A DNA stretch of 56,220 nt from positions 74,731 to 130,950 of the forward strand of contig NZ_AOJK01000009.1 in NCBI RefSeq assembly GCF_000336875.1, given 5' to 3'. Position 1 is the stretch's first letter. Every line of letters begins with the position of its first letter. Below, in pieces: positions 32,711 to 41,317 of the stretch. The notes beneath the pieces are model-generated. The model made no database searches and was not told the origin of the DNA. It worked only from the letters and a program-made list of their open reading frames with translations. The stretch comes from Halorubrum californiense DSM 19288 (GTDB taxonomy: Archaea; Halobacteriota; Halobacteria; Halobacteriales; Haloferacaceae). The translations under genes were made by a program, and so were the position numbers.

Positions 32711-34764
32711 GACGGTTCGGCGTCGCCCTTCCCGTCGCGGGTCGAGGGCGACGTCTCGGCCAGCGCGCGCTCGAAGTGATCGCGCCCGACGACAGCCTCT
32801 GCGGGCGGACCGTCGTCGACGATCGCGTCCTCGATCGCGAGCAGCCCGGCCTCCCGGACCAGCGCCGCGATGTCGCCGCCGCTGTACCCGGCGGCCCGGT
32901 CGGCGACGGAGTCGAGGTCGACGCCGGACGCCACCGGCATCTCCCGGGCGTGGATCCGCAGGATCTCGCGGCGCGCCTCGCGGTCCGGGAGCGGCGTCTC
33001 GACTGCCTTCTCGATCCGGCCCGGACGGAGGAGCGCCTCGTCGATGCTCTCCGGGCGGTTCGTCGCCGCGATGACGGCGACGTCGGTGAGCGGCTCCAGC
33101 CCGTCGAGTTCGGTCAGCAGTTGGGACACCACGCGCTCGCCGGCGCCCGTGTCGTCGCCCCGGCGCTTCGGCGAGATGGCGTCGACCTCGTCGAAGAAGA
33201 CCACCGCCGGCGCGTTCTCGCGCGCCGTGGCGAACAGGTCCCGGACCGCCTTCTCCGACTCGCCGACGTACTTGTCGAGCAGTTCGGGCCCGTTCACCGG
33301 GATGAAGTTCGCGTCGCTGAGGCTCGCCGCGGCGCGCGCGAGCAGCGTCTTCCCGGTCCCCGGCGGCCCGTACAGCAGCACGCCGGAGGGCGGTTCGATC
33401 CCCAGCGCCGCGAAGCGGTCCGCGTACTCCAGCGGCCAGTACACCGCGCGCACCAGTTCGCGCTTGGCGTCGTCGAGCCCGCCGACCTCGTCCCAGCCGA
33501 CGGCGGGGAACTCGACGGTGACCTCGCGGAGCCCGCTGGGCTCGACGTCGTCGAGCGCGGCCTCGAAGTCCGCCATCCGGATCGCGGCCCGGCCGTCGCG
33601 GCCGACCGCCCGCTCCAGCGCGGCGTCCGTGAGGACGCCCAGATCGGCGAACACGTAGCCGTTGAGCCGCGCGGCGATCGCCTCAAGGTCGACGTCCATC
33701 GCGAGCGGCGCGCCCGCGCAGAGCGCTTCGAGCGCAGTCGCACGCTCCGCCGCCGTCAGGGGCTCGACCTCGACCTCGCGGTCGAACCGACCGCCGCGGC
33801 GCAGCGCCGACGGCACCCCGCTCGGGTCGGTCGTCACACCGATCACGACCGTCCGGTCGCCCGCGCGGAGTTCGTCGACCGTCGACCGGAAGCGGTCCGC
33901 CAGCGCGGAGCCGCCGTCGTCGGCCCCGAGCGCCTCGAAGTCGTCAAGGAGAACCACGGTGGGCTCCCCCGTCGGGACGGCCTCGACGACTTGGTCGAGC
34001 CGGTCCGACCGGTCGCTCGCCCGCTCGCCCCGGAGCCGGGCCGCGGAGGCGCGGACGAGCGTCGCGTCGGTCGCGGCCGCGACGGCCTCGACGAGCGTCG
34101 TCTTCCCCGATCCGCGCGGCCCGTGGAGGAGCAGCCCGAGCGTCGGGGACCCCGCGGACTCGAAGGTCTCGGCCGCGTCGAAGCGAGTCGCGACCGCGTC
34201 GCGGAGGCGATCGAACGTCGCCGTCGGGACGAAGCCGTCGCCGGTCCCGACGCCGTCTGGGCGCTCTGCGACGACGTCCGGGTCGCCCGCGTCGGCGACG
34301 GTGATCTCGGTCTCGTCGCCGACGACCGCCGGCGACGAGGGGGCCACGTCCCGCACGTCGAACCGGAGGGTGAGCGCCCCCCCGAGGCGCGTGACCTCGA
34401 CCGCGTCGCCGACGGCGACGACCCGCCTGTCGAGCCGGCGGCGGATCGCGTCCTCGCTCCGCTCCAAGTCGACCGACTGGCGGAGCCGCAGCGTGACCGA
34501 CGACGCGACCGGGAGGGCCGACGGCGCCACGGTGGCGGTCTCGCTCGGGTCGAGTCCGGCGGTCCGGCGAAGCCGCTCGGGCAGGAAGACGGCCCGCGCC
34601 CCGTCGTCGACCGCGACGACCGGGGCGGCGACGCGCCGTGCCCCCTCGACGGTCACCGAGTCGCCGAGGCCGATCCCGAGGTCGTCGAGAACGGCTTCGG
34701 GGAGGCCGACGCGGTCCCCGGGGACCGACGTGGGAGGCTCCCGGACGGGGATGCGCACGCTCAT
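32707..34764 (-). CDS. Tandem AAA+ ATPase (Cdc48/VCP-like)
   Basis: A 685-residue protein with a VCP-N-like beta domain (about 1-165; starts SVRIPVREPPTSVPGDRVGL) and two AAA modules. Module 1 (about 205-400) has Walker A LLHGPRGSGKTTLVEA but Walker B VVLLDDFEAL, with Asp where the catalytic Glu normally stands. Module 2 (about 425-670) is canonical: LLYGPPGTGKTLLARAAA, VVFFDEVDAISPKRRGDD, IAATNRPESIDEALLRPGRI. So D2 likely hydrolyses ATP and D1 is structural or slow. Cdc48-type proteins unfold substrates or remodel complexes. It lies between archaerhodopsin and bat. ATG 34764 is preceded by non-coding repeats. Confidence 0.85.
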   Translation of the reverse strand: MSVRIPVREPPTSVPGDRVGLPEAVLDDLGIGLGDSVTVEGARRVAAPVVAVDDGARAVFLPERLRRTAGLDPSETATVAPSALPVASSVTLRLRQSVDLERSEDAIRRRLDRRVVAVGDAVEVTRLGGALTLRFDVRDVAPSSPAVVGDETEITVADAGDPDVVAERPDGVGTGDGFVPTATFDRLRDAVATRFDAAETFESAGSPTLGLLLHGPRGSGKTTLVEAVAAATDATLVRASAARLRGERASDRSDRLDQVVEAVPTGEPTVVLLDDFEALGADDGGSALADRFRSTVDELRAGDRTVVIGVTTDPSGVPSALRRGGRFDREVEVEPLTAAERATALEALCAGAPLAMDVDLEAIAARLNGYVFADLGVLTDAALERAVGRDGRAAIRMADFEAALDDVEPSGLREVTVEFPAVGWDEVGGLDDAKRELVRAVYWPLEYADRFAALGIEPPSGVLLYGPPGTGKTLLARAAASLSDANFIPVNGPELLDKYVGESEKAVRDLFATARENAPAVVFFDEVDAISPKRRGDDTGAGERVVSQLLTELDGLEPLTDVAVIAATNRPESIDEALLRPGRIEKAVETPLPDREARREILRIHAREMPVASGVDLDSVADRAAGYSGGDIAALVREAGLLAIEDAIVDDGPPAEAVVGRDHFERALAETSPSTRDGKGDAEPS

Positions 34765-34868
34765 GTTCCGCGGGCCCGCTCGCTGGGCGACTCCTCGGCG
34801 GCGACGGTCGACACCATACGTCCGTTCCACGCCGGGCGAGCGCAAAGTAACCGGGCCTAACTGGACAG

Positions 34869-34936
34869 CCACGGTCCGGCGGCTCCCACGGTCTGGGGGT
34901 TCCCACGGTCCGGGGATTCCCGGAGTCTGGCGTCCC
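34869..34936. repeat. 17-bp tandem repeat between the AAA gene and bat
   Basis: Four consecutive 17-base units: ccacggtccggcggctc, ccacggtctgggggttc, ccacggtccggggattc and the degenerate ccggagtctggcgtccc. They lie in the 259-bp divergent region, about 88-155 bp upstream of the bat ATG. Regularly spaced copies suggest a cooperative protein-binding array, or a mini-satellite. Confidence 0.65.
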
Positions 34937-35023
34937 CCTCCCCTGTCGGCCGGTCGAACACCGACGAATCGGCTGCTCGGAACGCAGGCAACCATTAACC
35001 CCTATCGGTGCGAACGGGCTATC

Positions 35024-37027
35024 ATGGCGAATGCTCGGGCGCTCCTCGTTCACCCGGAGGAAGGGAGCGAACGGATAGAGACGGCGCTCGACGCCGCCGG
35101 GTTCGAGGTGACGCGCACGGACACGGCGTCGTCCGCTGTCGCGAAGGCGATGACCGGCGAGTACGACTGCGTCGTCAGCGAGTACGCCCTGGCCGGCGAC
35201 GACGGGGTGGCCCTCGCGACCGCGATCGAGGAGTCCGACGCGGGCGTCCCCGTCGTGATGTTCACCGAGACGGACGAGGAGGGCGTCCCGGAGGCCGCCT
35301 TCGAGAACGGCGTCGACAGGTTCCTCCAGAAGAACGGGTCGGCGTCGATCGAGCGGCTCGTCTCCGACGTCTCGACGGTCTCTTCGGGAGTGCCGACCTC
35401 GGAGCCGCGACAGGACGTGTCCGACCACGAGCCGTCCGCGCCGGAGGTGCGGCGCGCGGTTGAGGACGCTCCGATCGGGATCAGCATCAGCGACCCGGAC
35501 CTCTCGGATTACCCCCTCGTGTACGTCAACGACGCGTGGGGGGAACACACCGGCTACCCGGTCGAGGAGGCGCTCGGCCGGAACCCCAGATTCCTCCAAG
35601 GCCCGGAGACGGCCCCGGAGACCGTCGAAGAAGTCGGAGAGGCGATCGCGAACGAGGAGGAGGTGACCGTCGAGATCCGGAACTACCGGCGCGACGGGAC
35701 GCCCTTCTGGAACGAGCTGACGGTCGCGCCGATATACGACGAGGCGGGCGATCTGGCTCACTACGTCGGCTTCCAGAACGACATCAGCGACCGGAAGGAG
35801 GCGGAGCGGCTGGCCGAGGAGCGCGCCGAGAAGCTCGCGACCGAGCGGCGCTCGCTCGATCGGGTACTCGGTCGGGTGAACGGACTCTTGAGCGAGATCA
35901 GTCGCATCCTCGTCGAGAACCGGGACCCGAGCGTCATCCCGGAGCGCGTGTGCGAGGTCGTCGCCGGCGAGCCGGGGTACGCCGGCGGCTGGATCGGGGA
36001 GGTCTCGTCGGCGACCGGGCGCCTCGAGATCCGCGCCGCGAGCGGCGTGTCGGTCGACGCCGGCGCGTCGTTCGACGTCGACGAGACGCCGACCGAGGTC
36101 CGAGAGGCGATCGAGACCGAGGAGCTCCGCGGCGGCTCGATAGAGAACGCGGCGGACGGGCCGCTCGAACCGTCGGCGGTCGGCGGTCGGCGGCTGCTCG
36201 TCGTCCCGCTCACCTACGGGGAGCGGCGGTACGGCCTCCTCGGGATCTACGGCAGCGGGGCAGATGTCCTCGACCGCCGCGAGCGGCGAGTGTGCGAGTC
36301 CGTCGGAAAGATGATCGCGAACGGGCTCCACTCGCTCGAGACGACGAAGATACTCACGACCGACCGCGTCGTGGAGCTCGTCGTCGAGATCCGCGATCCG
36401 ACCGCGTCGCTCGCGCGGATCGCCGACGCGGTCGGGGAGCCGGTCGAACACCTCGGGACGACGCGGCTCGACGACGACGCCTGCGAGCTGTACTTCCGGG
36501 TCGACGGCGAGGGCGTGAGCCTCGACGAGCTCGCGGCGCGCTCCTTGGTCGAGTCGATGCGGACAGTCTCGGAGACGAACGACGGCGTCAGCTTCGCCGT
36601 CACGATCACCGAGTCGCCGCCGTTCACGCAGCTGGCCGACCACGGCGTCGTCGTCGCCGAGGCGACCGCCACGGCGGACGGGGCGACCCTGACGATCGAG
36701 GCGCCGCCGGAACACGACGTCCGGTCGATCCTCGACGTGTTCCGCGCGGAGTACGAGGGCGTCGAGCTCCGGTCGCGCGTCGAGCGCGAGAGCCGGGACC
36801 GCACCGTCGCGGAGTTCGCCGCCGCGGTCGACGAGCGGCTCACCGAGCGGCAGCGCGCCGCCCTGAAGACCGCCGAGCTGAACGGGTACTTCGAGTGGCC
36901 GCGGCCGGTCGACGGCTCGGAGATCGCGGCGCAGATGGGGATCACCCGACAGACGTTCCACCAGCACCTCCGCGCGGCCGAGCGGAAGCTGGTCGAGGCG
37001 TACGTCGACCCGCGGCCGAGCGAATGA
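35024..37027 (+). CDS. bat: Bat-type bacterio-opsin activator (receiver-like, PAS/LOV-like, GAF, HTH)
   Basis: A 667-residue regulator. Order: receiver-like domain (about 1-115; EYDCVVSEYALAGDDGV has Glu where the phosphorylated Asp normally is), PAS/LOV-like domain (about 140-260; ALGRNPRFLQGPETAP then EIRNYRRDGTPFWNELTVAP), GAF domain (about 285-435) and C-terminal HTH_10 (LTERQRAALKTAELNGYFEW, then EIAAQMGITRQTFHQHLRAA). The LOV photo-adduct Cys position is Pro188, so flavin-Cys photochemistry is not expected. In Halobacterium, Bat activates bop and brp under light and low oxygen. It lies 2.6 kb from the opsin. ATG 35024 follows a TATA-like 'attaacc' region. Confidence 0.88.
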   Translation: MANARALLVHPEEGSERIETALDAAGFEVTRTDTASSAVAKAMTGEYDCVVSEYALAGDDGVALATAIEESDAGVPVVMFTETDEEGVPEAAFENGVDRFLQKNGSASIERLVSDVSTVSSGVPTSEPRQDVSDHEPSAPEVRRAVEDAPIGISISDPDLSDYPLVYVNDAWGEHTGYPVEEALGRNPRFLQGPETAPETVEEVGEAIANEEEVTVEIRNYRRDGTPFWNELTVAPIYDEAGDLAHYVGFQNDISDRKEAERLAEERAEKLATERRSLDRVLGRVNGLLSEISRILVENRDPSVIPERVCEVVAGEPGYAGGWIGEVSSATGRLEIRAASGVSVDAGASFDVDETPTEVREAIETEELRGGSIENAADGPLEPSAVGGRRLLVVPLTYGERRYGLLGIYGSGADVLDRRERRVCESVGKMIANGLHSLETTKILTTDRVVELVVEIRDPTASLARIADAVGEPVEHLGTTRLDDDACELYFRVDGEGVSLDELAARSLVESMRTVSETNDGVSFAVTITESPPFTQLADHGVVVAEATATADGATLTIEAPPEHDVRSILDVFRAEYEGVELRSRVERESRDRTVAEFAAAVDERLTERQRAALKTAELNGYFEWPRPVDGSEIAAQMGITRQTFHQHLRAAERKLVEAYVDPRPSE

Positions 37028-37064
37028 GTCGGGAGCGCGCCGCGACCCTCGAACGGGGCGGCCA

Positions 37065-37541
37065 ATGACCGACGAGGAGTCGGACGCGGAGGCGATGGCG
37101 GACCCGTTCGCCGCGAGCGACACGATGGTCGTCGCGGCCGATCCGGAGGCCCTGTTCGCGTTCCTCGACGACCCGGCGAACCACGCGGCGATCACGCCCG
37201 GGATCACGGACGTGAGAGACGTCGAACCGCTGGAGAACGGTGGGAAGCGGCTCTCGTACACCTACCGGATGGCAGGGGTCGGGATCGACGGCGAGATCGT
37301 CCAGACCGTCCACGAGCCGCCCGAGCGCCACGCCTTCGAGCTCCGCGGCCGCCTCACCGGCACCATCGACCTCCGGATCGCGCCCGTCGACGGGGGAACG
37401 GAGCTGACGTACGCCGCGACGTACGACCTGCCGGAGAACGCGCTCACGAGGGCCGGCGCGCCCGCGATCCGCCGGTTCAACGAGCGGCAGCTCCGGGCGG
37501 CGCTGGAGAACGTCGCGGCGGAGTTCGACGCGGACTCGTAG
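37065..37541 (+). CDS. SRPBCC (START-like/CoxG) domain protein
   Basis: A 158-residue protein with the helix-grip fold pattern: FAASDTMVVAADPEALFAFL, then DDPANHAAITPGITDVRDVE, GKRLSYTYRMAGVGIDGEIV and GGTELTYAATYDLPENAL, ending with a long helix FNERQLRAALENVAAEF. Such proteins bind hydrophobic ligands or act in coenzyme Q or CO-dehydrogenase-related steps; here no partner is nearby. It begins 37 bp after bat and may be read from the same transcript. Confidence 0.78.
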   Translation: MTDEESDAEAMADPFAASDTMVVAADPEALFAFLDDPANHAAITPGITDVRDVEPLENGGKRLSYTYRMAGVGIDGEIVQTVHEPPERHAFELRGRLTGTIDLRIAPVDGGTELTYAATYDLPENALTRAGAPAIRRFNERQLRAALENVAAEFDADS

Positions 37542-37676
37542 CGAGTTCTCGTCGGCTCGTCGCGACGTTCTCGTCGGCCGCCTCGAGACCGGACGGCGGC
37601 GAGTCGACGGGAGACGGCACAGCGATTCGGGGGCGGCGGGCGAACTATTAAGCGTGCGATGACCCAAACGAGAGGT

Positions 37677-38813
37677 ATGGATCCAATCACCCTCCAATCC
37701 GGGCTCGGTCTCGGGCTCGTGGGCGTCGGCCTGCTCGCGCTCCTGCTCGTGATCGTCACGCTCTGGCAGTCGTTCGAGATCGTCGACGCCTACGAGAAGA
37801 AGACGCTCACCGTCTTCGGCGAGTACCGCAAGCTGCTCGAACCGGGCATCAACCTCATCCCGCCGTTCGTCTCCCGCACGTACCCGTTCGACATGCGGAC
37901 CCAGACGCTCGACGTCCCCCGCCAGGAGGCGATCACGCGGGACAACTCACCGGTGACCGCCGACGCCGTCGTCTACATCAAGGTGATGGACGCGAAGAAG
38001 GCGTTCCTGGAGGTCGACGACTACAAGAAGGCCGTCTCGAACCTCGCGCAGACCACCCTCCGGGCGGTCCTCGGCGACATGGAACTCGACGACACGCTGA
38101 ACAAGCGGCAGGAGATCAACGCGAAGATCCGAAAAGAGCTGGACGAGCCGACCGACGAGTGGGGGATCCGCGTCGAGAGCGTCGAGGTCCGCGAGGTCAA
38201 CCCCTCGAAGGACGTCCAGCAGGCGATGGAGCAGCAAACCTCCGCCGAGCGCCGCCGCCGCGCGATGATCCTCGAAGCGCAGGGGGAACGCCGCTCCGCG
38301 GTCGAGCAGGCCGAGGGTGACAAGCAGTCCAACATCATCCGCGCGCAGGGTGAAAAGCAGTCCCAGATCCTCGAAGCGCAGGGGGACGCCATCTCGACGG
38401 TCCTCCGCGCACGCTCCGCAGAGTCGATGGGCGAGCGCGCCATCATCGAGCGCGGCATGGAGACGCTCGAAGAGATCGGGAAGGGCGAGTCGACCACGTT
38501 CGTCCTCCCGCAGGAGCTCACCAGCCTCGTCGGCCGCTACGGCAAGGCCCTCTCCGGCTCCGACGTTCAGGAGATGGAGGGGCTCGACGGCAAGGAGTTC
38601 GACGCCGACACGCGGAAGATGCTCGGCCTCGACGACATCGACGAGATCCTCGGGCAGATCGAGGAGTCCGCGGAGATGAACGTCGAGGAGCTCGAGAAGG
38701 AGGCCGAGGCCGTGAAAGCGGGCGACGCCGGCGCGAGCATCCGGTCCGCGGACGAGGTCATCCAGGAGATGGACGACGAGGAGGCGCCCGCGGAAGTCGA
38801 GAAAGAGGAGTAG
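37677..38813 (+). CDS. SPFH/Band 7 (stomatin/prohibitin-like) membrane protein
   Basis: A 378-residue protein with one N-terminal membrane span (about 12-35, LGLGLVGVGLLALLLVIVTL). The SPFH domain (about 38-220) includes EYRKLLEPGINLIPPFVSRT, DVPRQEAITRDNSPVTADAV and TLRAVLGDMELDDTLNKRQE. A long coiled coil follows (QGERRSAVEQAEGDKQSNI). The C-terminus is acidic and disordered. These oligomers form membrane scaffolds and often regulate FtsH-type or other proteases. I prefer ATG 37677 because 'ctattaag' (about 37646-37653) is then placed for a leaderless mRNA; an in-frame ATG at 37659 would be too close. Confidence 0.88.
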   Translation: MDPITLQSGLGLGLVGVGLLALLLVIVTLWQSFEIVDAYEKKTLTVFGEYRKLLEPGINLIPPFVSRTYPFDMRTQTLDVPRQEAITRDNSPVTADAVVYIKVMDAKKAFLEVDDYKKAVSNLAQTTLRAVLGDMELDDTLNKRQEINAKIRKELDEPTDEWGIRVESVEVREVNPSKDVQQAMEQQTSAERRRRAMILEAQGERRSAVEQAEGDKQSNIIRAQGEKQSQILEAQGDAISTVLRARSAESMGERAIIERGMETLEEIGKGESTTFVLPQELTSLVGRYGKALSGSDVQEMEGLDGKEFDADTRKMLGLDDIDEILGQIEESAEMNVEELEKEAEAVKAGDAGASIRSADEVIQEMDDEEAPAEVEKEE

Positions 38814-38905
38814 ATCGGCGCGAAGCGCCGTCGAGACCGCGGTTTTTTGTCGTGGACGGATATTCCGAGCGAAGTGTTTTTGTCGGGGCGTAAACTAGTA
38901 CGGCC

Positions 38906-39514
38906 GTGACAGAGGGGTTCGACGGACAGAAACGCGAGACGCTCCGCCGGTTCGCCGCCGTCGGAGCGGCCGCGCCGTTCGTGGGAACCGCGAGCGCCGA
39001 CGACGCCGACGACGAGAACGAGACGCGGGAGGCGATCCGCGGCTACGTGCCGACGACCCCCGGCGCGCACTTCTCGAAGCTCCGCGACGACCTCCGCCTC
39101 GGCACCGGCGAGGCCCAGTACCACCTCCGGAAGCTGGAGGCGGCGGGCGCCATCGAGTCGGTGAAGGACGCCGACTACCGGCGCTTCTTCCCCGCCGGCC
39201 GGTTCGACGAGACGGACAAGCGGGCGCTCGGCTACCTCCGTCGGGAGACGCCGCGCGGGATGATCCTCACGCTGTTGCGCGACCCCGACGCGACCGGCGC
39301 CGACCTCGCGAGCGCCCTCGGCGTCTCGCGGCCGACGATAAGCGCCGCCGCCGCCGATTTGGAGCGTGCCGGCCTCCTCGACCGGACCGACGGCTACGCG
39401 CTGACCGAGCCGGAGCGGCTGCTCACGCTCGTCGTTCGCTACGCGGACTCCTTCGACGCCGAGGCCGTCGCGTTCGCCGACGAGGCGGCGTCGCTGGTCG
39501 CGTACGACCCCTGA
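38906..39514 (+). CDS. Winged-helix protein with two HTH modules and a signal-like N-terminus
   Basis: A 202-residue protein with a GTG start. Residues about 45-90 (AIRGYVPTTPGAHFSKLRDD, LGTGEAQYHLRKLEAAGAIE) and about 110-165 (ETPRGMILTLLRDPDATGAD, SALGVSRPTISAAAADLERA) are two winged helices, the pattern of archaeal transcription factors with paired HTH domains. The first 35 residues (LRRFAAVGAAAPFVGTASAD) look like a short signal peptide ending in A-S-A, which is odd for a DNA-binding protein. Either the N-terminus inserts into the membrane, or the true start is downstream. The gene follows the SPFH gene by 92 bp. Confidence 0.75.
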   Translation: MTEGFDGQKRETLRRFAAVGAAAPFVGTASADDADDENETREAIRGYVPTTPGAHFSKLRDDLRLGTGEAQYHLRKLEAAGAIESVKDADYRRFFPAGRFDETDKRALGYLRRETPRGMILTLLRDPDATGADLASALGVSRPTISAAAADLERAGLLDRTDGYALTEPERLLTLVVRYADSFDAEAVAFADEAASLVAYDP

Positions 39515-39535
39515 GTCCGAGCGCGACGGCGGCCG

Positions 39536-39790
39536 TCAGGCCGTGACCATCCACGTCGTCCCCGAGGAGTACCCCCATTTCTCGACGTCGACCTCGGTGG
39601 CGGCGTCGGCGACGGCGCTCATGTTCGCGCCGACCTCCTTCGCCGAGAGACCGAGGTCGTCGGCGATCAGCCGCGACTTGAAGTACGTTCGGTCGGCCGC
39701 GTTCTCGCGGAGGTACCGCAGGATCCGCGCCTGCTTCGCGGAGAGGCCGGTCGATTCGGCGGCGACCGCGTCCGGGTGGGCCGTGCTCAT
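39536..39790 (-). CDS. Small winged-helix-like protein (84 aa)
   Basis: An 84-residue haloarchaeal protein. LSAKQARILRYLRENAADRT and SRLIADDLGLSAKEVGANMS form a clear helix-turn-helix core, followed by a beta wing (TEVDVEKWGYSSGTTWMVTA). It is probably a DNA-binding regulator or a small wH adaptor. It converges on the upstream HTH gene with 21 bp between stops. The family is conserved in haloarchaea to my memory, but no function is known. Confidence 0.72.
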   Translation of the reverse strand: MSTAHPDAVAAESTGLSAKQARILRYLRENAADRTYFKSRLIADDLGLSAKEVGANMSAVADAATEVDVEKWGYSSGTTWMVTA

Positions 39791-39956
39791 ACGGGTACCA
39801 CGTCGTCACCCCGCATAAGGCGGTTGGTAGGTCGGATTAACACGTCGCTGTCGGGCGATTTTGTGCGTCATCGGGCCCGTGAGTACCGCCCCAAGACCCC
39901 GTTTGGGTACGGCCTTCGAACCGCGGCACCGGCGCACCGATCCCGCCGCGTCGGGG

Positions 39957-40523
39957 TCAGTACAGTTCGGTGACGAACGGACCGAGCGCCCCGCTCACGC
40001 CGGCCGCGAGCGCCTCGGCGCGGTCGACGCGGCCGTTCGTGAGCGCGCCCGCCGCGCCGCCGCGCTCCGCGACACCGTCGGTGCCGAGGCGGTCGTCCAT
40101 CACCGGGCCCAGCTCTTCCCCGTCGGCGATCCGGGCGGCGACGTCCGCGGGGAGCGCGAGGCTCGGCCCGGCGGCGCGGCCGACGCGGTCGCCGTCCGTC
40201 ACCGCCGCCCACATGATCAGGTAGAGTCCGTCGGTCCCGTCGAACCCCGCGACGCCGCCCTCGATCCCGACGCCGAGGTCGTACGTCGGCCCGGCCTCCG
40301 ACTCCGCCTTCAGGACGGCCGCGGCGCGGTTCTCGGCGCCCGCGACCGTCTCCGCGTGGCCGGTCGGCTGCTCGCTCACGCCGGAGTCGACGGGGACCGA
40401 TTCGATCGCGACGCCGGTCGGGTCGCCCGGGAGGTCGTCGTCAGCCGCCGCGCCGAGCGCCAGTTCGACCGCGCGCCGCTTCACCGGGTTGCCGCTGCCG
40501 ACGCCGACTCGGAGGGTCGTCAT
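39957..40523 (-). CDS. Inosine/xanthosine triphosphatase (DUF84/YjjX family)
   Basis: A 188-residue nucleotide-sanitising enzyme that hydrolyses ITP/XTP-type non-canonical nucleotides. It begins TTLRVGVGSGNPVKRRAVEL (the family's N-P-x-K motif), continues IESVPVDSGVSEQPTGHAET and YDLGVGIEGGVAGFDG, and ends with DRAEALAAGVSGALGPFV. Length is normal. The start overlaps the stop of the upstream B12-binding-like gene by 4 bp (ATGA), so the two are translationally coupled, although their roles appear unrelated. Confidence 0.85.
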   Translation of the reverse strand: MTTLRVGVGSGNPVKRRAVELALGAAADDDLPGDPTGVAIESVPVDSGVSEQPTGHAETVAGAENRAAAVLKAESEAGPTYDLGVGIEGGVAGFDGTDGLYLIMWAAVTDGDRVGRAAGPSLALPADVAARIADGEELGPVMDDRLGTDGVAERGGAAGALTNGRVDRAEALAAGVSGALGPFVTELY

Positions 40524-41317
40524 GGGCGGGCGTCGTCGCTCGCGGCCGAAAACGCCTCGGGATGGAGCAACCGCGCCAGCCGCTCGACCCCGTCGATCAG
40601 GGCGGGGCTCGGCTGGTTCAGGAGGTCGTCGTCGATCACGCTGACCGGGGCGTCGACCCAGTCGCGCTCGGCGACGGTCGCGGGGTCGACCCGGTCGCCG
40701 TGGCCGCAGACGTGGACGACGACGTGATCGGGGTCGGCCCGCTCGACGTCGGCGGAGTCGACCTCGCGGGACCGTTCGCCCGACTCGACGAAGGGGTAGC
40801 GCCCGCCCGCGGCGCGGACCGCGTCGGGGACCCAGTTGCCGGCCGCCATCGGGGGGTTGGACCACTCCTCGCAGTAGACGGTCGGTCGGGGGCGGTCGGC
40901 GACCGCGTCGGCGATCGCGTCGAGTCGGTCGCGGGCGTCGGCGGCGAGTCGCTCGCCCGCCTCGGGCCGCCCCACGTCGCTCCCGCGGGCCGCGAACCCG
41001 GCAACCGCGTCGTCGAGCGTCGCGGGCTCGCGGTGCGCGACGGCGAGACCGCGGTCGCGGCAGGCGTCGGCGAGGTCGCTCTGGAGCCCGTCGCTGGTGA
41101 GGACGACGTCGGGGTTGAGGCCGGCGACGCGGTCGAGGTCGGGGTTCAGCCAGCCGCCGACCGCGGGCAGGGAGTCGAAGCCGTGCGCCGATCCGGCGTC
41201 GGCGTCGTCCGAGAGGTCGCAGTGGGCGGTGACGCCGACGAGGCGGTCTGCGGCGTCGAGCGCGGCGATCGTCGCGGTCGCGCTCGGGGCGAGCGAGACG
41301 ACGCGGGGCGCGGACAT
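40520..41317 (-). CDS. BtuF-like cobalamin/iron-binding-fold protein, no signal peptide
   Basis: A 265-residue class III (helical-backbone) binding-protein fold: APRVVSLAPSATATIAALDA, RLVGVTAHCDLSDDADAG, VGGWLNPDLDRVAGLNPDVV, then RPTVYCEEWSNPPMAAGNWV and ADPDHVVVHVCGHGDRVD. Periplasmic BtuF proteins have signal peptides or lipoboxes; this one starts directly at the first beta strand, so it is predicted to be cytoplasmic. It may be a corrinoid-binding or salvage protein. It is coupled to the ITPase-like gene downstream. An upstream frame extension to 41479 has no family similarity. Confidence 0.78.
   Translation of the reverse strand: MSAPRVVSLAPSATATIAALDAADRLVGVTAHCDLSDDADAGSAHGFDSLPAVGGWLNPDLDRVAGLNPDVVLTSDGLQSDLADACRDRGLAVAHREPATLDDAVAGFAARGSDVGRPEAGERLAADARDRLDAIADAVADRPRPTVYCEEWSNPPMAAGNWVPDAVRAAGGRYPFVESGERSREVDSADVERADPDHVVVHVCGHGDRVDPATVAERDWVDAPVSVIDDDLLNQPSPALIDGVERLARLLHPEAFSAASDDARP

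Noticed and set aside
33944-37261. Long antisense open frame (1105 codons) opposite bat and the AAA gene
   Set aside because: Composition is that of a reverse-strand shadow; the sense strand carries clear domain motifs.
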